The notes under the pieces were generated by a model. That model was not told the origin of the DNA, did no database searches, and was given only the letters and a program-made list of their open reading frames with translations. Position numbers and translations under genes: made by a program. From Dechloromonas denitrificans (GTDB lineage Bacteria; Pseudomonadota; Gammaproteobacteria; Burkholderiales; Rhodocyclaceae), in the NCBI RefSeq assembly GCF_020510665.1, contig NZ_CP075187.1, positions 1,136,501 through 1,200,500 of the forward strand: 64,000 nt of DNA, in the 5' to 3' direction. Shown piece after piece: positions 45,403 through 52,600 of this stretch (position 1 is the stretch's first letter; each line of letters starts with the position of its first letter).

Positions 45403-46866
45403 TCAACGGCTCGTTTGCAGCCAATCCTGCAATAGCTGAACGCCCCAGGCGACGCCGAATCCGGTCTGGTCGGTGGCAATGGCGCCGAGGCCGTCGTCAC
45501 AACTGGCGGCCGACAGATCGACATGCAGCCAGGGGAGTTCGCCGACGAAGCGCTTGAGGAAAAGTGCGGCGTGAATGTGGTCCGGGGCATCGTCGTCGAG
45601 GCTGCACTGGCAGATGTCGGCCTGCGTGCTGTCGAGGGCTTCTTCGTAATCGTCGTCCATCGGGAAGCAGGCGACGCGTTCGCCGCTGCGGCTGCCGGCT
45701 TGAACGGCGAGGCCGGCGAGTTCGTCGCTGCTGGCAAAGACGCCCGAATAGCGGCAGCCGAGGGCCTGGATCATGGTGTAGGTCAGCGTGCCGAAATCAA
45801 CCATCAGATCCGGTTCGCTGCGCCCAGCCAGCGCCAGCGTGTCGGCCAGGACCATGCGGCCTTCGGCATCCGTATGCACGATTTCGATGGTCGTGCCGTC
45901 GAGCGCCGTGACGACGTCGCCCTGGCGGCTGGCACGCGGCGAGATATCGTTGCTGGCCAATGCCAGCCAGGCATCGATGCGCAGCGGCAGTGCCAGCCTG
46001 GTGGCGGCAAGCAGGATGCCGAGGACGGTGGCCGAGCCGGCCATGTCTTCGTGCATGCCGATCATGGTCTCAGCCGATTTGAGATTGTGGCCGCCGGTAT
46101 CGAAGCAGATTCCCTTGCCGACCAGCGCGATGTGGCCTTGCGGCTGCGGGGAGATGAAGGAAATGCGGACAATCGCCGCGTCGTTGGCTTCGCTGCCCTG
46201 GGCGACCGAGACAAAGGCGCCGGCGCCCATGGTCCGCAAGCGGGAGAGATCGAATTCCTCGACTTGCCAGGCGTTTTCGTTGGCCAGCGTGGCGATTCGT
46301 GTCCGGTAGGCGCTGGGCGTCAGGCTGTTGGGCGGCAGTGCAATCAGGGTGCGGGCCAGCAGATTGCCTTCGGCCAGCGAACGCGGGCGTTCGGGGAGTG
46401 GCTTGACGCCCCGGATGTTCAATTGTTCGAGGCGGCGCGGTGCATCCTTCTTTTTCTGGTTGGGCAGCGGCGTGCCGTTGGCCAGCGCGACATAGCCGGC
46501 CTGTTCCGCCATCCAGTCGGCATCGCCGGTTTTGCTGCAAATCAGCAGGTCGACCGCAGCAGGCTCCTCGTCGAGCAGAATCGTCATGCCATCGCACAGC
46601 AGGCTGTGGTTGGCGAAGGTCGATTGCTTGCGGTCGAGCATCAGCCAGACACGCAAGCCGCCTTCGGCCGAGTTGGCCATGACCGGTTCGTCGGCCAGCG
46701 CTTCGGGGTCGAGCCGGCGGCGGGCAAGGGTGGAGAGCAGCAGGGCGCGCTCGGGGCAGTCTTCGGGAATGTCGGTGCTGGCCGGGAGTGCGATAAGAAC
46801 GTGACTCATGGCCGCAAGTGCGGCGTGGTCGGGCAGTTCGAAACAGGTCTGCAGGCTGGCGAGCAT
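45403..46866 (-). CDS. M17 leucyl aminopeptidase-family protein
   Basis: M17 peptidases remove N-terminal residues using two metal ions. From the ATG at 46866 (MLASLQTCFELP), preceded by GGAA, the protein is 487 residues. The metal-binding region reads VGKGICFDTGGHNLKSAE, then MHEDMAGSATVLGILLAA and HTDAEGRMVLADTLAL. The conserved NTDAEGR of the family is HTDAEGR here, so the first position differs. Starts at 46893 and 46905 are less likely. It is divergent from the DUF302 gene. Confidence 0.9.
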   Translation of the reverse strand: MLASLQTCFELPDHAALAAMSHVLIALPASTDIPEDCPERALLLSTLARRRLDPEALADEPVMANSAEGGLRVWLMLDRKQSTFANHSLLCDGMTILLDEEPAAVDLLICSKTGDADWMAEQAGYVALANGTPLPNQKKKDAPRRLEQLNIRGVKPLPERPRSLAEGNLLARTLIALPPNSLTPSAYRTRIATLANENAWQVEEFDLSRLRTMGAGAFVSVAQGSEANDAAIVRISFISPQPQGHIALVGKGICFDTGGHNLKSAETMIGMHEDMAGSATVLGILLAATRLALPLRIDAWLALASNDISPRASRQGDVVTALDGTTIEIVHTDAEGRMVLADTLALAGRSEPDLMVDFGTLTYTMIQALGCRYSGVFASSDELAGLAVQAGSRSGERVACFPMDDDYEEALDSTQADICQCSLDDDAPDHIHAALFLKRFVGELPWLHVDLSAASCDDGLGAIATDQTGFGVAWGVQLLQDWLQTSR

Positions 46867-46975
46867 GGCGTTTTCCGTGGCTGGGGGCGACATCATTATA
46901 GGCAAGGGGCGAGCGTGAATGTTTCGCAGGCCCTATCATTCGCCCTTGTTCTGGTTTTTGTCACAAGGAAAGCGC

Positions 46976-47359
46976 GTGTTTTATATCGTCGAAAGCAGCA
47001 AGTCATTCTACGAAGCCACCTTCGATTTGCCGCCGGTCGTTCAGCGTCTGGGCTTTGTCATCCTGAATGTGCAGGATACGGGCGAGATGCTGCGTCGCAA
47101 GGAAATCGACCTGGACGAGGAGTGCCAGGTTTTTGACGTGTGCAATTACCGCCAGATGGAAAAAATACTGGCCATCGACATCCGGCTGGCACTCACCCTG
47201 CCTTGGCGGATTACGGTATTTACCGAAGACGGCGCGACCAAGCTGGGGATCGTCCGGCCGGCGTCGCTTACCGAGCGTCCGGATGAAAACCCGGTTTTGG
47301 CCCGAGTGCTGACCGAAGTCGAGGAAAAGCTGATCCAGATTGTGGACGAGACCCGCTAG
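46976..47359 (+). CDS. DUF302 domain protein
   Basis: The 127-residue product starts at GTG 46976 with AAGGAAA upstream; the longer frame from 46919 adds residues with no family support. The sequence FYIVESSKSFYEATFDLPPV and RLGFVILNVQDTGEMLRRKE, with the late ALTLPWRITVFTEDGATKLG, fits the DUF302 fold. Members are found with sulfur, heavy-metal and redox genes, but no reaction is assigned. It has no signal peptide. It is divergent from the M17 aminopeptidase. Confidence 0.83.
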   Translation: MFYIVESSKSFYEATFDLPPVVQRLGFVILNVQDTGEMLRRKEIDLDEECQVFDVCNYRQMEKILAIDIRLALTLPWRITVFTEDGATKLGIVRPASLTERPDENPVLARVLTEVEEKLIQIVDETR

Positions 47360-47416
47360 CCGGGCCGTTGTGCCGCCGCACCCAGGCGGCGACTTGAGCT
47401 GCGTTGCGGCAAAAGC

Positions 47417-47701
47417 TCAGCAGGCGCCGCGCCGTGGATTCCAGGCAAACAGTGCGCGCAGCCGACGATTCAGGCGTTTGCTCAGGGCAATGCGCGGGCG
47501 CCGGACATCTGCTTGCGGATTCCACGAAAACGCCGGACGAATGATTTCGCCGATGCTTGTGGCCAGCGCCAGCAGGCTGTGACCCATCAGTACCGCGTAG
47601 AGGCTCAGGCGCTCGGCGAACAGGCCTTGCAGGCGCTGGATTTCCTGGGCGCGCAGGGCGCGGGCTTCGCGTTCGATGCGTTGAATATCGATGATTCGCA
47701 T
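47417..47701 (-). CDS. Small hypothetical protein (RSP_7527-like N-terminus)
   Basis: The 94-residue product has AAGGAAA upstream of its ATG at 47701. The N-terminal helix RIIDIQRIEREARALRAQEI resembles the small RSP_7527-type proteins, though I am not sure of this. A hydrophobic segment LYAVLMGHSLLALATSIGEI follows and the C-terminus is Arg-rich with two tryptophans. Function is unknown. It is divergent from the LysR gene at 47822, which may control it. Weaker evidence than for other genes. Confidence 0.55.
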   Translation of the reverse strand: MRIIDIQRIEREARALRAQEIQRLQGLFAERLSLYAVLMGHSLLALATSIGEIIRPAFSWNPQADVRRPRIALSKRLNRRLRALFAWNPRRGAC

Positions 47702-47821
47702 GATGTTTCCTTTCGGTGTTGCGATGCAGCATTAACAGGCCGCTACTCTAATTACCAATCTGCCAAGCAACAATCCATTGAAATGGAAAAACATCTGTGA
47801 AATTTGGTCCATAATCAAGCC

Positions 47822-48739
47822 ATGGATCGAACTGCGGAAATGACGGCTTTTGTCCGTGCCGTTGAACTGGGCGGATTTACCCCGGCGGCACGTGAGATGG
47901 GACTGACGCCTTCGGCGCTTTCGAAGCTGGTCAGCCGGCTGGAGGACCGACTGGGCGTGCGTTTGCTGACACGGAGTACGCGGCGCCAGCAAATGACGGC
48001 GGAGGGCGAAGCTTTTTTCAATCGCGCCCGACCGATCTTGAGTGCGATCGATGAAGCAGAGGCGGAAATCGCCCAGGCCGGTCAATATCCGCGCGGCCTG
48101 CTGCGCCTGCATTGTGGCTCCGCCTTTGGCATGCACCAACTGACGCCGGCCATTCCCCTGTTTCTTGAGGCTTATCCCGATGTCGAACTGGAACTGACGA
48201 TCAGCGATCAGTTGCCGGGGCCGGGCGAAGACCATTTTGATCTGATCGTGCGCATCGGTGCGTTGGACGATTCTTCTGCCATCGCCCGGCGGATCTGTAA
48301 TGTCGAGCGGGTGATTTGTGCCGCACCGGCTTATCTGGCGCGCTGTGGCACACCGCGTACGCCGGATGACCTGCAGCAGCACAACTGTCTGTGGATCACC
48401 AGTTTGCCTGCCTTGCGGCGCTGGCCTTTCGATACCGATGACGGCGTGCGCGTGGTGCACATTGGCGGCAATGTGGTTGCCAACAATACGGAAACCGTTC
48501 TCCAGCTGGCACTGGCCGGTGTCGGGATTACCCGGCTGACCGATATCGTTGCCGGAGAAGCCTTGCGCAGCGGGGCGCTGGTCCCGATTCTGACTGACTG
48601 GCACCACGTCGAGCCGGTACCGCTATATGCCACGTATCCCGGTGGTCGGCACGTTTCGCCCAAGGTCCGGGCGATGATCGATTTCCTGGTCGATACGTTC
48701 GGCCAGATGCCCTGGCGTCAGGCGGCGGCCGGCCGCTAG
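47822..48739 (+). CDS. LysR-family transcription regulator
   Basis: The 305-residue protein begins MDRTAEMTAFVRAVELGGFT, then AAREMGLTPSALSKLVSRLE, the canonical LysR winged helix. The substrate-binding domain follows, with LLRLHCGSAFGMHQLTPAIP and VCAAPAYLARCG-like sequence around residue 170. The inducer is unknown. It is divergent from the small gene at 47701, the usual LysR target arrangement. A longer frame from 47804 has no support. Confidence 0.92.
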   Translation: MDRTAEMTAFVRAVELGGFTPAAREMGLTPSALSKLVSRLEDRLGVRLLTRSTRRQQMTAEGEAFFNRARPILSAIDEAEAEIAQAGQYPRGLLRLHCGSAFGMHQLTPAIPLFLEAYPDVELELTISDQLPGPGEDHFDLIVRIGALDDSSAIARRICNVERVICAAPAYLARCGTPRTPDDLQQHNCLWITSLPALRRWPFDTDDGVRVVHIGGNVVANNTETVLQLALAGVGITRLTDIVAGEALRSGALVPILTDWHHVEPVPLYATYPGGRHVSPKVRAMIDFLVDTFGQMPWRQAAAGR

Positions 48740-48752
48740 CCGGCCGTGGCGC

Positions 48753-49532
48753 TCAGTAGTAGCAACCGGCGGCGCGGGCGTCGCGTGTGTTGCCGCTCAG
48801 GGCGTACATATTGCACAGCTGCTTCTTCGGTGCATCGGCTGCGATTTTCGCTTCGCGCAGTTTGCGATCCTTTTCGTACTGCTCCTGCTGCCATTGCTGT
48901 TGCTGTTGTTGCGCTTCCAGCCGGCGGCGCTGCATGTCGAGCACCTGGGCATCGGCATTGGCCCGGTAGTCGAGTTCGCGTTGGCGACGTTCGGCTTCAC
49001 GGTCGGCAATATTGTAGGAGTTGTCGATCTGCTTGCCCTGGTTGTGCACCGCCCCCTGGACGAGCATGCGTTCATTTTCGGCCCGGTAGGCATCGTTGCG
49101 CACTTCGCCGGTGCCGCGCTGGGCGCTGGCTTCGATCTGGCTGGCCTGGTTTTTCTGCTGACCGCTTTGGCCCATGAATTTGTAAACCGAGAAAACTGCC
49201 GCGCACAGGCCAAGCCCGAGCACCAGCCGTGCCGTGCCCGAAGCGAACATGCCGCTTGGCGCGCTGCTGGCCGCTTCATAGGCGTAAGTGCGCTGGTAGG
49301 CCGGTGCCTGGGCCGGGGCAGGAGACTGGGCGGCATCGTAAGCGGCACGCTTCTCGGGCGAAACCAGCACGCTGTAGGCTTCTTCAAGGAAAAGCAGCTG
49401 GTTGCGTGCTTCAAAATCGCCATTCCTGGCTGCTTCAGTCAGGCTGGGCTTGAGTCGCTGGTAGGCGGCGTCGATGATTTCAGTGCTGGCCCGCGTGCTG
49501 ACCTGAAGTGTGTCGTAGTGGGATGTTTTCAT
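48753..49532 (-). CDS. J-like membrane protein without an HPD motif
   Basis: From the ATG at 49532 the product is 259 residues. The N-terminus has a J-domain-like fold: SHYDTLQVSTRASTEIIDAA, then YQRLKPSLTEAARNGD, and LLFLEEAYSVLVSPEKRAAY. The HPD tripeptide that activates DnaK is missing; the loop reads LKPSL. A single membrane helix near residues 99-119 (VLGLGLCAAVFSVYKFM) follows, then a long coiled coil with a glutamine run (QQQQQQWQQEQ). The start at 49583 has no support. Function is unknown. It starts 134 bases after the A2M gene. Confidence 0.82.
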   Translation of the reverse strand: MKTSHYDTLQVSTRASTEIIDAAYQRLKPSLTEAARNGDFEARNQLLFLEEAYSVLVSPEKRAAYDAAQSPAPAQAPAYQRTYAYEAASSAPSGMFASGTARLVLGLGLCAAVFSVYKFMGQSGQQKNQASQIEASAQRGTGEVRNDAYRAENERMLVQGAVHNQGKQIDNSYNIADREAERRQRELDYRANADAQVLDMQRRRLEAQQQQQQWQQEQYEKDRKLREAKIAADAPKKQLCNMYALSGNTRDARAAGCYY

Positions 49533-49609
49533 GGCGATTCCTTGTGGTGCGCGCATGATACCGACAAGAAAAATCTTGCTCAATACGACCTAAGGGATAT
49601 TCGCATGGC

Positions 49610-49638
49610 CCGAACCGCCCTTCGGGCGGGCAGTTCGG
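49610..49638. terminator. Hairpin downstream of the alpha-2-macroglobulin gene
   Basis: CCGAAC-CGCCC-TTC-GGGCG-(GGCA)-GTTCGG forms an 11-pair stem with a four-base bulge in the gap between the A2M stop and the J-like gene. There is no T-run on the minus strand. It may reduce readthrough from the A2M gene. The core is the same as in the hfq hairpin near 3258. Confidence 0.45.
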
Positions 49639-49665
49639 GAGATCGGCCGGGCAGACGGAGGAAGT

Positions 49666-52600
49666 TCAGTCGCCCACTACGACGCGTCCGTTCGGCAACT
49701 CACCGAACACATCGGGGGCATACATCGCTTCGACCCGGCTAGGCGGCAAGGCAAAATTGCCGGCGTTGTTCAGGCGCACGGTGTATTCGATGCTGAAACG
49801 GCCTTTCGGCAGCATCGCGTAATAAGCCCGGTAGGCGCTGAAGCTGCGTTCGACGTAGGTGGGTGAAATGCCGCGCTGCTGCTGGTTTTCGCCGAGGCCG
49901 GCGATGGCCGAATCGCGTCCGTCTCCATCGCCGACGATCTTGGCGCCGGCGGGAATCGGATCGGTCAGCGCCACCCAGCTCATGTCGTTGTCGGCATCGA
50001 CCGTCAGCGTGACGCGCCAGAGGTCGCCGCGACTGATCTTGCCGGCGCTCTTTTCCTGGGTCGGCGTCACCTTGCGCGTGATCCGGTAACCGGCGTTGCG
50101 CGCCGGTCCGTCTGGAATCGCGGCGAGTACCTGAACTGTGGCCCAAGGCTTGCCGCTGCCGTCGTGACGGATGTCCAGCTTGTCGTCCTTGGCCGGTGCT
50201 GCTGGCCAGGGCAAGGCAAGTGGCTTGAACGTTTCGCCGGCCGCTTTTTTCCAGTCAAGTTCTGTGCGTGCCTTGCCGAGTGTGGCGACGGTAGTCCCGC
50301 TGACCGTCTCGCGCTCGAACTTCTGCGCAAAGCGGTCGAGCGTGACGCGTGCCCAGGCGTTGGCCGTGGTGGTCAGCCAGCGGCCGCGCACCTGGCGTTC
50401 CATGGCGCCTTGCAGCAGACGCGGTAAATCGTCCTTCCATTCGGCATCGTCGAGCATGGCTTCGATCAGCCGGAAAGCGTTGGCGTCGGCGTTGAGCATC
50501 AGCCACCAGCTGTAGTCGTCGCGTTCGGTGGTGAATACCAGGCGGCTGCCGGCGTAGCTCAGGCGGTTGCGCAGTTCCTGCTTGGCTTCGGCCAGTTTTT
50601 TGTCGCGTTGCGGTAGTTCAGCCAGGCGGCGCACGATCAGCGTCCAGTCGATCAATGCTGCGGTCGACAGGCGCAGCGGGTCGATTTCCAGTGCGGCTGC
50701 CGCCCGGATCGGCTGCAGGCCTTGACGGGTCAGTGCCTGCAAAGCGTTCAGACGGCGTTGCAGCAGCGGGTCGCCGGCGTAGGACGGTGCCCATTCGCCG
50801 GTCTTGATGCGCCCTTCGACGTAGGCGGTCAGGCCTTGCAGCATGCGCTGGCGGCTGTCTTCGGGCAGCGTGAAGCCGGCCAGCGTGACCAGATCGAGCA
50901 GATAAGCTGTCAGCGTGGTGCTGCCGCTGCTGCCGGGGAAGTAAGCGGCCAGCCCGTTGTGGTCGAGATAACCGGGCAGGGTTTCGGCAATCGCCTGCCA
51001 GCGTTTTTCGTCATGCAGGCCGATGGCCACCGAGGTTTTCTGCTCCAGGCAACTGAACGGATATTCCTCGAAGAAGCGCGTCAGGCCGGGCGGCGGCGTC
51101 GCCAGTTTGGGCGACAGGCTGATTTCCAGCCCGCCCTTGCCGGGCAGGGCGCCGGCCGGCTGCATGACTGGTACGGCAAAACTGCCGGCGATGCGGGTGA
51201 ACGTCGCCTGTTGCACGGTGACCGGCACGGCGGGCGCGATTTGCTGCGTGATACGCAGCGTGTCCTGGGCGTTGCCGCCTTCTTCCCTGGCGCTGAATTC
51301 CCACTGCTGGCTGCTGATCCCTTCGCCGGCCTTGAGCGGCCAGCTCAGTTCGCCGGCCCCTTCCGGTTCGAGCGTCAGTTTTTGCTCGGTCAGCGAATTG
51401 GCCCCGTTTTTGCCGTTGACCGCAATGACCATCTTGCGCGCCGTGCCGTTGCGCAGCGTCAGCATCGCCTTGAAACTGTCACCTTCGCGGACCAGCGGCG
51501 GCAGGCCGGAGATGATCTGCAAGTCCTGCCGGGTCTTGACGCTGCTGCTGCCCGTACCGAACAGACTGGCACCCGCGGTGGCCACGCCGACCAGCTTGAA
51601 TTCGCTCAGCGAGTCGTTCATCGTCACCTTGAGTGTGGCACTGCCATTGGCGTCGAGGACGACGCGTGGCTGCCATTTGAGCAGGGTGTCGAACAGTTCG
51701 CGGGCCGGCGCACGACCGCCACCGCCACCCGGTGGCAGGGCTTTCTTGCCGAAGTGGCGCTTGCCGATGACCTGCGACTGGGCGGTGGCGGTTTCCACCT
51801 CGTAGCCGCGTTTTTGCAGCATCGCGTCGAGCAGGTTCCAGCTATCGTTCGAGCGCAGTTCAAGCAGCGCCTGATCGACCGCGGCGAAGGCGACTTCGGT
51901 GCCGGCCGGGGCAGGTTTGCCATCCGGCGTCGTGACCTTGATCTTCACCGTCGCTTCTTCGCGCGGACGGTAGTCGGTCTTGTCGCTGCTGATATCCACC
52001 TTGAGTTTGAAGCCTTCGGTGCCGACGGCGATTTCGGCCAGTCCGAGACGATAGGCCGGTTTGGCCAGGTCGACCATGGCGGTTGGTTGTTCCGGGTTCC
52101 ACCATTCCTTGAACCAGGCGACCGGTTCGCGCCAGCCCCACTGGAACAGCGAATACCATTTCAGCGGCTCGACGCGGCCGCGCACGGCGAGCACCGAGAC
52201 GAAGACATTCGGCCCCCATTCGGCCTTGACCGGCAGTTCAATCGTCGGTTTGAAGCGCGATAGCGGCTGGACGAAAGTGTCGATCACGCCGCCGGCCTCG
52301 ACCGAGATCAGCGCCGTTGCCTCACGGAAAGGCGTGCGCACCTGGAAGCGGGCGGTTTCACCCGGTTTCCATGCCTTCTTTTCCGGAATGACGTCGATCC
52401 GGTCCTGGTTGCCGGCGGAGAACCACAGATCGCCGGCGCCGGTCACCCAGTAGCTGGTGCTGGCGCGGGCGATATTGCCTGCCGCGTCCTTCGTTTCGGC
52501 CAGCAGGTAGACCGAACCGGATTCGCCGGATTTCGGCTCGCAGAGCAGTAGACCGCGACTATCGGTGGTGCCGCTGCAGACGTCGCCGATATCCTTGTAT

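Noticed and set aside
45523-47136. A 537-residue frame on the + strand
   Set aside because: It is antisense to the M17 aminopeptidase and runs through the start region of the DUF302 gene in another frame. No domain seen.
50722-52263. A 513-residue frame on the + strand, and a 315-residue one at 52648-53595
   Set aside because: Both are antisense to the alpha-2-macroglobulin gene. The real gene has a signal peptide, thioester motif and full-length family match; the shadows have none of these.
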